A stretch of 61,379 nucleotides of DNA, taken from Branchiostoma floridae. Taxonomy: Eukaryota > Chordata > Leptocardii > Amphioxiformes > Branchiostomatidae. Where the stretch lies: the NCBI RefSeq assembly GCF_000003815.2, contig NC_049985.1, positions 12,385,847-12,447,225 on the forward strand, given 5' to 3'. Under the pieces are notes generated by a model. The model saw nothing but the letters and a program-made list of their open reading frames with translations. It had not been told where the DNA came from and did not search any database. Numbering within the stretch: position 1 is the first letter of the stretch; every line of letters begins with the position of its first letter. The position numbers and the translations under genes were made by a program. Below are positions 24,301 to 36,000 of the stretch, piece by piece.

Positions 24301-25156
24301 CAACCCTGTCTGCAGCTTCTTACTCCATTGGGTTTTACAAACAGAGCACAGCAGGTACATTTCTCATGTTGTCAATATTCTACCAGATTAAGTTAAAAAC
24401 TAAAATTTACATTTTGAACAGTATTTTGAACAGCATGGAATCAATACACCTTTATAACTTGATACTTTTCATTGATATCAAACTTTAAATATTTCCTTCC
24501 ATCTTTTGCTTAAGACATTTTAAAATTTATGTCTGGTCTGAGAAAAAACTCCATTTAGAAGTTGCCCTTTATTCATGTAGTGTTTTTGCAGGTTTATTTT
24601 CCAGGTGCAGAGTACACTACTGGTGAAGGTGGCCGCTGTCTACTTCAGTTTCTACAAGTCATATCTGGGATTTCTGGTGGAGTGGGGGAAGGACATGGTG
24701 GTGACAGGGCAGTCACAGCAGGGCCGAACATGGAGGTAGGGTTATCATCCCCCTAATGATCATACTGAGTACTGCAGCTTTTGTTCTTAAGGACTGAAAA
24801 ACCTGAAGCAGCACATGGTTGAATAGACTAGTTCTTCCTGGTATATGTACAGGCCTTTGTTGAAAGTTTAACTTATTCATTACCTAAATTACATTTTTGT
24901 ATGTTACTTTTCATTAACAGAATCTCGATTTTGTTTCAGACACAGGAAAGGGGCTGATCACTACTCGTTTGACGAGCTCCTGTCTCGCGTGTTAAGCCTG
25001 CTGGAAGGCCCAGCACACGTGGCAACAGCAACACTGAAGTCCATCCAGTCCCTCCCTGCCCCTGCAACCAGCCCCAGGAAACGTACCATCTGGGAGGAGA
25101 TATTTCAAACACCTCAAGTCATTTCCATTATTCAAACAAAAAACTTGCAGGAATAA
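21356..25156 (+). CDS. FANCF: Fanconi anaemia group F protein (FA core complex adaptor)
   Basis: Nine exons: 21356-21484, 22359-22505, 22738-22833, 23385-23481, 23621-23717, 23870-23927, 24221-24354, 24592-24735, 24940-25156. They total 1119 nt and 372 residues, against about 374 in human FANCF. In the FA core complex, FANCF is the adaptor joining FANCC/FANCE to FANCA/FANCG for FANCD2-FANCI monoubiquitination at interstrand crosslinks. Landmarks in order: an N-terminal helix plus W-x-x-x-x-x-x-x-A-x-x-W-A-x-Y (WSMEDLERAYGWAGY); RLDRRL; the C-terminal solenoid SFLLHWVLQTEH (human VLVHWLLGNSE); YKSYLGFLVEWGKDM (human VYLGLLTDWGQRL); and a final TIWEEIF block (human SIWTDLL). The human gene is intronless, so the nine-exon form is notable. 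Identity rests on remembered motifs and length. All junctions keep frame. Confidence 0.88.
21895..22290 (+). mobile_element. Non-LTR retrotransposon C-terminal fragment in FANCF intron 1
   Basis: An open frame to 22209 reads LQSRRQNARLVMMYKITNGL, then .. RTIPDWNSLSAHIV .., the conserved tail found after the reverse transcriptase in many CR1/RTE-like elements of invertebrates. No RT core is present, so this is a dead 3' fragment in the same orientation as FANCF. Confidence 0.75.
22988..23347. mobile_element. MITE with CAGGGCTCGAAAT terminal inverted repeats and GGGTGCAC motifs, FANCF intron 3
   Basis: A 360-bp element with ends CAGGGCTCGAAATAC and GAATTTCAAGCCCTG and a repeated subterminal GGTGCACCCA motif on both flanks of an AT-rich centre. 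A 5-bp direct repeat TAATG (22983-22987 and 23348-23352) flanks it. A second copy in opposite orientation lies at 51121-51467. No coding capacity. The CAG..CTG ends suggest the hAT superfamily. Confidence 0.75.
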
Positions 25157-25344
25157 TAAGGATGCCTTCTTGAACATGATAAAGTCTAAGCATCTCGATC
25201 AACAATCAGAAATATCCCATTAATATGACGCTACTTGTATTAATACTGTACTTTTTATAAAATTCAATTTTCATGTAACATGTATCTTATCATTAATCTA
25301 TGTGAACTCCTTGTACAGAAAAAGGACACTACATGAAGGTACAA

Positions 25345-25389
25345 AATAAAAACTGCATTAAATTGAAGGTTTACTTTAGCATGTTTATT
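25345..25389. terminator. Converging poly(A) signals of FANCF (+) and calnexin (-)
   Basis: AATAAA on the plus strand at 25345-25350, about 190 bp after the FANCF stop. AATAAA on the minus strand at 25389-25384, downstream of calnexin. Cleavage for both would fall between about 25355 and 25380, so the two mature 3' ends would abut or overlap. A second minus-strand candidate at about 26506-26511 would give a shorter calnexin 3'UTR. Confidence 0.5.
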
Positions 25390-27059
25390 TCAACACGAGG
25401 TCATGAGTATTACAGAGAAAAAGATGGTAAGTTTTCATGGTAAATGAGTTTTTTTTCTTCTTCCCAGTATGTTTATGATGAATCTTTGGTAGAAGTAAAA
25501 CAGTTTGACTACCAGTTACACAGTAACACCACAAGCACTGCTACTGTTCAGCTAACACTCTTGAATGATTTATTTGCAATTATAGTCTGGTATACAGTGG
25601 TTGATAATGTAGGGATGTTTTAACTTTAACAGGCTAGGGCAGCTGTGATACAATACAGTGCCTCCACCCTGGTTGGTTGAACCTCTTGAGGATAGAAGTA
25701 CAAATTTACATGTGTAACGTTATAATGTCAGTACATGTACACCACAAATTTACCTGGTAAGTCCCAGGTTAAACCATATTAGTCACAGCCCCATGAGTGC
25801 AAACACACTATCCCATTATATTTATAGCTGTTCTTCTTTGCCTTTCAAGCTACAGTACAAGCATAGATGGAAAGATTGCAGATGAAGCCCCATCTAAAAG
25901 AACACTAAAGCTTGTGTAGTGTTTACCTGTTCCGATAGGCTATTGTTTCTTCAGTAGTTGCATGTATGCCTACCCTGTCAATTTTGACATTCAACAGTGA
26001 CATCATAAACATGATCTACACAACACTTCCAAAAGACCACCAATCTATACAGTCAAAGTCTACAATAATAGTATCTTACATCACTCATTTACATAAATGT
26101 AAATCAGTTTAGTTGGTGGAAAAAAAAACAGCTACCCTCATTTTTTGGCAATTATTAGTTGACCCTAGGAATGACTACTACAAACACATTCCTGAAAATT
26201 TGTTCCAATCACTATTCCTTACTATGGAAGAACTACTGTTAATGTAAAATCTACAGCTACTTCAGGCAAACGCTAAACAAGGGATGTGGTCATTATATAT
26301 CCAGGCCCTATTCAATCTGCCATATAGGTGGCTATGTTATAGTACAGGCATAGTTGGGCTACAGTAGAACTGTTGGGACATCCCTCAACTAAACATGTTT
26401 CTTTTTACAACATTGTTACTTTCTCTCAAATTAAAGAATACAATGGAAAACACTCGACTTCCTTAATCACCAGCCTACAAAATTCAACATGCAAACACAA
26501 TTAATTATTTATTCATTTCTTAAATCACTACCTACTACCCCGGTAGTATAAGCAGCACAAGCCTTTTGTACATTCCTCATTTTTCTTCATCAAATATACA
26601 AAACTCAAGATAACCTTGTGTTTAGGCACTGTTTGTATAAACATTGAACCTGCAGTGAAACAAATAACAAAAACAACTTGACAACAAAGAGGAATGTCAA
26701 CAAGTTTACTGACATTGGCTCTAAAAGTCCAATTTGATAGACACAAGAAGTGCAGAAGTATAAACAAAGTCTTTACAGTCAATGCTGGTATATTCAAGGA
26801 AATGTACAATGTAACACATAAGATTCGCATCTCTTGGTGTCATCTGTAAAGGGAAGGGGCATGATCTTATTACTCTGCTTTACGGACTGGTCGAGATGTT
26901 AGAAGCCACTTCTTCACAGATGACACCAGGAAATGCGCATGTTTCCGTAATGCACATCATTTGGGTCTGTTTAAAACATCAGACTGGCCGTTCTGCATGA
27001 AATCCCCCCTGCCCTGGGCAGTCTCACGTCCCTGATATTGTCTAAAGGCTGGACGGTCA
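25390..27059 (-). other. Probable calnexin 3'UTR
   Basis: About 1.7 kb without exon-like frames between the calnexin stop codon and its candidate poly(A) signal. No repeat or RNA gene recognised. Confidence 0.5.
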
Positions 27060-30000
27060 TCAGTCTTTCCTGACCCTACGCTTCCTGGCAGATGTTCTGG
27101 AAGGACACAAAAGACAACTTGTTAGCGATCAGACCATGACACCGACTTGAATATCTACACTAGCGAGACAGGAAGGATGGATGACATCCCAGATAGTGAG
27201 AGACACAAATGGCAAGAGTTACTTTTAAGATAGATTTGAAACCACAGTGAAATGCTTCCACTTAAATCAAGAAACTTCCTCACAAGTTGTTCATCAAGGC
27301 ATGAAGGTTTCTAAAGTGCCTTATAAAACTTGTAGACATGGTCACGATGGTGTAACACAACCATGTAATCAAGACATTGTAGAGTTGTTTGTTTTGTAGT
27401 GCACATCAAAGAGACTTACCTTGGGGACCCTTCCTCCGCTAGAGCCTCAGGCTGAAAGGTAAAAAGGCGTAGTATCAGTAGCAGAAAAGAGCTGCAGTGA
27501 CTTATTACACTCTTAGTCCTTCAGAAATAAGTTTATTTCAATTGCCTAAACCACAGGATCAAGACAATTCCATCTAAAATTGCTAGATTCATAGTTGTAA
27601 GTACATCCAGTAGATATGAAGAAAGACCCATACATTGTAGCACATGAATTATACTGGCTTACATCAAGGTACAATTTGCTAGCAATGAAGTTTTTTTTTA
27701 AACCACATGTTTTTAAAGAGTAAAAAAATGCTGACCATCTGCCATCTTCTTCAGGGCAATTACCAACCTGATGAAACTATTCATGGATCAGAACCGAACA
27801 GTTGGAAAACAATCTGAAAGATTGAACTATCTAGTCATATTCCTGACATGTATGTTGTTATCGTACCTGTTCTGTGGCTTCTAGGTCAGCTTTGCTTGGT
27901 TTCCTCTCCTCCTGGTCCTCCTCAGGTGCTTCCTCCTCCTCCTTCTCCTCAGCCTCCGGTACCTCCTCCTCCTCCCCAGCATCACCCTCAGCAGCATCTG
28001 CTTCAGCTCCATCCTTCTCTTGGTCCTCTTCAGCCTGAAGTGGGAGGTGAACAAATCAAAAGACTTGTATTGAAGTAGATTGATACTGTACTTTTATCTA
28101 CAAGTTTTCAGCACTTTCCTCATCTAAAAAAGAAAACTGACCAGTAGTAATCGCCCATTTCATTCATTAATCCATCCAAACAACCATTTTTCCCATCCAT
28201 CCATTTCCTATCCCAATCGACTAGTGGCCCACCAATAACTCTCCAAGACAGAACAACATTTGTTACCTTACAAAACAAATTGATACTAGTATTCAAGCTG
28301 TCATATCAAGCAAGTCATAAAACCTACCATAGCATCTCCTTGCCCCACCTCGGCTGGCTTAGCGTTCAGGTCAGCCTTCTTCTTCTTGGGACGCATGTCG
28401 TCTGGAGTGATGGCGTCTGTCTTCTTTGGGTGAGCAGACTTCTTCTTGGGTAACTAGAAGGGAAAAAGGAAGGACGTGCATGTGTTAAAAATTTTGCTGC
28501 TCTAGGTGTTTGAATAGGGATAATTTGAATTTTACTTAGATTATATCATTCAGTCTGAACTAACTACCTATGGCAAGCTGGTTACAGCTCCTCCAAAGGA
28601 TACATGCAACACAAACAGAATATGCCTAATAGGACGCCAGGGCTGTCTCCAGCTTAATCTTTTTTAAACCCACTCATTGTTTGGGAGCCAAAGTTGTTGA
28701 TTTTCCTGGTTTAATATGTCATCTTATGAAAGTACATTTCCAACAGTTTCATGTCATTTTTGGGATGGATACGGCAAATTTTATTTTCTATCCAAACAGC
28801 AAATCTTTGTCCTGGGACGGAAGGACAGGTCCTGGAGACAGCCCTGCTCTGGGCTCACCCTGCATGCTAACAGGTAAACATGTTCCTATCTTCTCACCGT
28901 GGCTGGGCAGCAGAAGTGGATGAACAGGATGACAGGGATGATGACCACCATGATGTACACCACCCACAGCCACGGGCGCTCGTACGCAGCAAACACTATA
29001 GACTCGATGAACGACTTCTGCAGGAAAACAACAACAGAAATTCAACAACAAACATCACTCATTTACTTTCATGGATTCGAGTAGTCACTCAAACATTAAC
29101 TACGCAACTGGCATCAGTTTGTCAGCAAGCAACTTTCTTTTGCGTCTTTGCATTAAAGTCGCTTCCTTATTGAACCTGACCCATCACACTGAACAACGGT
29201 GGCATTTTGTAAAAATAGTATGTATGAGAAAAGTCAGCTTACTGCAGCCTTCTCCCTGGCTTCTTCATGGCTCTTGAGCTTCCAGCTGGCCTTTGCCCAC
29301 TCGTCAGCTACGGTCTTCTCATTGGTGATGATGAAGTTGTCAAACAGAACGTCCTCTGTCATCGCCCACAGTTCCAGGCCTACTGCAGCCTGGGTAAAAA
29401 CACCAGAAAATCTCTCACCACTGTTTTCAAGATCTCTCATAAGTGTTTCTCTACTATGTCTTTCTTCAGGAAGAAATTGGTAAACACACTTTTTTAAACT
29501 GTGTAGTATTAAAAGCAAGGCATTAACAAGACAAACATACAACACTTATTCCATTTTGTAGAATAACACATGTACATCTAAAAGAGACTACAGCTAAGCT
29601 AACAAATCAACATCAAGAATGACTTACAATAGGAGTCATTGCATAGGGGCTGAGGTCCTCAAAGTAGTCAGGGTTGGGAATCGTCCTGGGCTTCCAGATA
29701 CCCTGTGGAGAAAAGGGCAAATGCTTACAACACATACATGTCTGTATACAGTATAATATTTCAACAATGGAAGTGAGGAGTGAAACGTTCTGTTTTCCTA
29801 AAAGACCATTACTTCAGACTGTACCTTGTAGTTGGGGTTGGCAATCATGGGTGCCTTCCACTTCCCCTTGTACTCTGGGTTGTCAATCATGGGAGGGGAC
29901 CACTCCCCACACCCAGGGGCTGCCTCACACCTGGGATTCTCTGTGTGGGGAAAACAAATTCTTCAGTTCTATCTCCTTGTATCTTAAGATGGAACATAAT

Positions 30001-33000
30001 ACACACGAGAGTGAATGAAAACATCTATCAATACAGTTAAGAACAACCTGGGCCAAACAACTTGAAGTGGCTGAATATTGATTGTAAGATGACTACTGTA
30101 TGAAGCATATATGCAGTAACATGCCTCTTATAAGAGTAATCAGCTAAACTGTTACTTTTCCAAAGCTTTGGCCCCGCCTGCCAAGTGCAGTATGCAAGAC
30201 AGGCAGGAATTTGACACCTTGGACAAGTCCATGAACAAGTGACAAGAACATTACACTGTCTCCAAGCATTGTAGATTTCACTTAGACTGTCAGAGATACA
30301 TGTACATTGAAGTAAATATGCATACTTCATATTGTCAGAAGTCAGCTCTTTATACAAGTAAGAAAAACTATAACGTGAAAACATCATGAGCTTTATAATA
30401 GGATGTGTAGATTACAGGGAAACCTACCTATCTGAGGAGCCTCCCATTCACCGTCCATTTCATCATCCCTATAAAGCAAATAAACAAATGTGTATATATA
30501 CATCACATCACATAAATCTCCACAGTAAAGTCACGGGATGAGGCTTGCCAAGCTAAAATCCTGAAACAATGACTCTAAAACATTTATCTTATTTCTTTTA
30601 ACAGTGAACTGTTTTGTTTTTTTACAAAAGTTGTATCCCAAGTTCTGAAGAGCGTAAGACACAGTCACGCAGACGTCTAATCTCCGAGGTCTTGGGAGGA
30701 TGCTGTACCAAAGTCTTGGGTCCCTCAGACACAGACAGACAGAGGGGCAGGGACTCTGGATCATTCACAGCAAAACAGTCTATACCTCAACCAAACTGCT
30801 GACATTTGAGAGAATACTAATTTAAAATACGATACTACTCTAAAAACAGTATCTGTGGAATCATTTATGATATTGATATTAAGAATTTTGATCTATTTAA
30901 ACACTTCTTGCCATTTATTCATCTTTTTTGCACAAGTACATTGCATGTCTCTTTCACATATATCATTTTTACACTTAAGCAAACAAAACAGATCCCAAAA
31001 AAACATAAGGGAAACTGTATAAAATACAAGTACATGTATCTTCATTGTCTCTATACAAAAGATGGTAAGGCTTAATGTATGATCTCTATGAACACTTACC
31101 AGTCTTCTGGTTTGACAGCATTGGGATCAGGAACAAACTCTTCCTCATCATCCAGCCAACCATCAGGCTTGGTAGCATCTGGGTCCACAATCTTCCTTGG
31201 TGCATCCTCATTCCTGGAATCACCCATCAATACTTCTGTCATTCTCAACAACAGACAATGATGCAGTATACAGTGGAGAAATACAGAATTCTCAGTCTGA
31301 AGATGGTTTTACTCAAGGAAAAAGATAACTTAAAGATGAAGAAGCAATTTATGACAAATCTCTAAGCCCCAAGAGTTGGACCAGATGAATTGTAAAAAAA
31401 ATATTAGTATATCAATGCAGGCACAACTAGATAGTTTGTTTCCCCCCACACAGGAAAAACAAAACCGTGAGTTCTATCTTCTTGTATCTTAAGGTGCAAC
31501 ATAATTGATACAGTTAACAACCTGAGTCAAACAACTTGTAGTGGCTAAATACTGATTGTTTGTTTGTAAGATGACTACTTTATGAAGCATATATGCAGTA
31601 ACATGCCTCTTATAAGAGTAGTCAGCTACAGTATCTGTTACTTTTCCAAAGCTTTGGCCCCGCCTGCCAAGTGCAGTATGCAAGACAGACAGGAATTTGA
31701 CACCTTGGACAGGTCAACATGTACTTATTCTTCATATAGTGGAAACTAGCCCTGGATTTTCCTGACATTTAACCTTGACTTACCAGTCTTCAGGCTTGGT
31801 GGCATCAGGGTCTGGGATCCTGCAGGCAAAACAGTGCATAGGTCAACAAGGTACATTCTGGTATACATAAAACATTATAAATGTTCCAGAACCATATCAC
31901 ACTCACTTAGCTTAGAGAATATCCATATTTACCATTACATAATAACAAAACAATGAGGCATCACAGTCAAAGAATGTTGTATTACAGTACAGGTTTACAA
32001 AGAAAAGGAAGATCTCCTCCCCTAAGGGGTAGCCAAAATGTCTATATGTAAATGTAAGCCAAGCTCACTTTTCTCTCTCGTCCCAGTCCTCTGGTTTACT
32101 GTCATCAGGGTCCTCAATCTCCTGTGGTGGATTCACTGGAGGACTGCAGATAGGAAACAACATTGTACTTTTATTCACTTTCTACACATAGAAGAAACTC
32201 CAACCTATAGCCAAACCCTAAAGAAAATATATACAAACAAATCTGCCAACTCGCCTTGACATTTGTAGCCAATCAGCAGAGAGCAGCTCTGTCTTCAAAT
32301 CATGGTAACCAATCAGAACAAAAAAGCTTTGCATTGACAGACATAAAACAACAACATAATAGTACCACACCTGACATCATGTAGCAGATTTCCAGAGTTC
32401 ACCAGAGTCTGGTCCACAAACACCTCAAAACTGTTGTCTGGGTTCACAACTGGGAGGGAAGGGTAACAGTCAGTATCACTATATTATTGCCATAGAAAAA
32501 CTTTCAATTTCAAATGTCCATAACCACAACTACTTTTAACATAAATAAGGGCTCTAAAAACACATATAACTAGAGTTCCACGAACACATACCTTTGCCAA
32601 ATAAACCAGGTTTGTTATGTAGAATGATGTCTGTACACATAAATGTGTTACTCATTACATTTTATTTTATATGCCCGGAGTTGGTTCATAACATTTCGCC
32701 ATTGCTTGTACAAATTAGATCCCTATTTACATGATGATATCAAATTGTATCAAGCATCACTTAAGCTATCAGCATACCAAAAATCATGATGACCCTTTCA
32801 TCCCTTCTTGACTTATTCTCTTTCAAAGTAGGAAACTAAACCGGCTCCTGCAGTTCAAGAAAAGACCTTACCGGACCCAAACATACACCTCTTACTCTCT
32901 GCCATCTTTCTCAGTTCCATATGTGTCAAGTTTGAAAGTCCTATCACGGAATGCAGTGGATTTATCAACTTTCCGCATTAATTATGCAAATTTAATTTAT

Positions 33001-36000
33001 ATAATTAGCATCTCATTATGTAAGTTTTTACTTAGGATATCTACATACCAAAAATCATGACGATCCGTCAACATGTTCATATTTTGCCATTAATTATGCA
33101 AATGAGATCATCATCTGCATAATTAATATGTATAGATATTTCTTTCTTTCTCAGCTACAAGTGTGACAAGTTTGAAAGACCTATAAAGGAATGCAGTGGA
33201 TTTACAAACTTTCCTAATTAATTATGCAAATTAGCTGTCAATTTGCATAATTAGAATTCCATCATGTAAGTCTTTCCTTTGGCTATCTACATACCAAAAA
33301 TCATGACGATCCGTCAACACGTTTATATTTTCTCATTAATTATGCAAATGAGGTCATCATTTGCATAATTAATATGCATTGATATTTCTCTCTTTCTCAT
33401 CTATATATGTGACAAGTTTGAAAGTCCTATCATGAAATGCAGTGGTTTTATAAACTTTCCTCATTAATTATGCAAATAAGTTACTGATTTGCATAATTAG
33501 TATTTCATAATGTACATTGTTACTTGGGCTATCTACAAACCAAAAATCGTGACGATCCATCAACACGTTCTCGAGTTATTCTCGTCCAAAGTTTGGAAGG
33601 AAATCGGCGACTGCAGTTCCAAACAAGCCGCTAGGGGGTCCAAACCTAACATACTTACTCTCTGCCCCAAGGGCTACCTACCACTCAAAAATCATAACCA
33701 CAGCATGTCCAGAACACGAGATATCAAAAATTGAGGTTCTGCTGCAGTACCTTAGCAAGCCGCTAGGGGGCCCATTATCGAACTTGACCTTCATTTTCCC
33801 GACCCCTATCCACCTACCAAATATCATCGGGATCCATCCAAGGCTTCTCGAGTTATGCTGTTAACACACACACACACACACACACACAGACAGATACACA
33901 GACCCACAAGCCTAAAACATAACCTTAGCCATTCTGGCAAAGGTAACAAAAAAGCAAAACTTTTCAAACATATGAATGGACTGCATGTACAAATGTGTGT
34001 ATAATGTATGTGATATTGTATAGTACTGGCTGGTCAAGATAATAAACAGCATTCAGGAACAACAAAAATGGACTCTGTGGTATTCATAAGTGCCTTGGCT
34101 TTGCTCAATTGCATGCAATTAATACATTGAACAATACCAGGTTGTGAAAGTAGAGGTAAGTCAACTGCCCCACGCATTCACTAGATCTTCTCCAGAATAA
34201 TCTTAAAACCTTACTCAGCGTGAAGAGATGAGTCTGTTTGTCTGTGAAGGCATTGATCAGGTCCATGGTGGGTTTCTTGGCATGTTTCTCCTCGTATGAA
34301 CCATTGTTGGGGTTCTTGTGCCTGAAGATGAAGTGTAGCTGTGGAGGGGAGAGATCATTGTTATTGTGGGGAGGGAGGGGACATCTCCACAATTTAGTTT
34401 ACTCAGAACCAGAATTAGCTGGAAAATTTACATTATATTTATAGCTATTCTTCTGGTGGTCCATCAACATAAATGACTGCACAAAACAACATGACACAGG
34501 AAAACATCAAACACAGAATATATGTGACGGAAAAGTTTTACCTTTGTCTCAACTCCACACTTGTCAGGCCCAAACATGATGGTATAACCCGTCTTGTCCT
34601 GGAAGTTTTTCTATCGTGTGGAATAAAAAAAAGGACCAATATTCACTACAAATGTTTGTCTAAGACTGTTATTCTTACATTTGGGAGCAACAAGATATGA
34701 TAATGATTCTTAAGTTACATCCCTATCCTCCATAGCCTTGGGCAGATCTTCCACTGAACAGCAAGCATACAACAATATCAACAGTCCATGTAGATTTTTG
34801 TCCATCAAACCAATGAGAGAAGAGTGCTCACCAAGTCCAGACCAGGCACATCTGACAGCAGCTTGATATAAGCCCCTCCACACTCCATGCCTTTCTGGAA
34901 ACGTACCTCATATCTGGAAATAGTACAGCAAGACTTTATAGGAAACATTACAACATCAATTTCATAACTAACTTGTTTTCTTATTTCTTTGCACAAAAGG
35001 ACTAAAAGTAATGCTGCACATTAGAAGTAATACCTAATGTCATTATAATGCAAGGTGGTCTATAATGCTAAAAAAAACTTAAGTTCCATTCATTGCAGTC
35101 CAATGAAAACATTACTTACTGCACTACTAAAGGCTTGCCATCAAACTTGAACGGCTTGTCTAGTTTGGCAGCAACGGCATGATGCTTGGCACGGGACTGG
35201 AAAAAAGACAGAAAAAAATTTTCTATTGATGTATTTGAACACCTTGCAACTGAACGATACATAAATATGCATTTCAGCATTCTGTTACTTACATGCACTT
35301 AAATATCCTGACAAATGTGACAATAGATTACATAACAAACTAATCTTGTAAGAGATTGCATGTCTGTCATCTTAGTAAACTTTCTCCCAAATGTTTCCTA
35401 ACCAGACCATCTACTGCAATTCTTAATTTGTTAAAGATACCTTCTCTTACTAGTCTAAGCGATTTACACTAGTTAATTGCTAAAATGTCATCACAGCTAA
35501 TAGATTACATTGTAATTGATCATTAACATTTGAGACAGTGATGTTTGTTCCCACCGCTAAAACTGAATGCCATGTTCTCTCCCCCCAACCCCCCCCCCCC
35601 CCCAAACACACACACACAGAACAATTCAAGGATTTACAGTACTATAACTACTTCTACACACAAACTTGCAGGATCCTACCTTCAGCACCAGTCCGAGGTC
35701 CCCACTCATGGCCTGTTCCTCTGGTTCCTCCACTGCCCACTTCCCATCATACTTGGCAATATCCTCAGCCACACCTTCCTTCTTAGCTTCAGACAGGACC
35801 CATCTGGAAAAACAGACAAAAACATTAACACTTAATGTGACCTATAGGTATAGAAAGAAATGTAGACATGAAACACTAAGGTACATGATAACTGTTGTTA
35901 ACGTTCTATTTGTATACTTGTGATTTGTATAGAAACATACTTTTGTTTGAAGGATTCTTCGCTGATAAAATGGTCAGTGAAGAACGTTTCTCCAGTAGCG

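Noticed and set aside
32776-33560. Regularly spaced repeats considered as a CRISPR array
   Set aside because: Spacing of 246 bp, diverged copies and eukaryotic intron setting; no short repeat/spacer pattern or cas genes.
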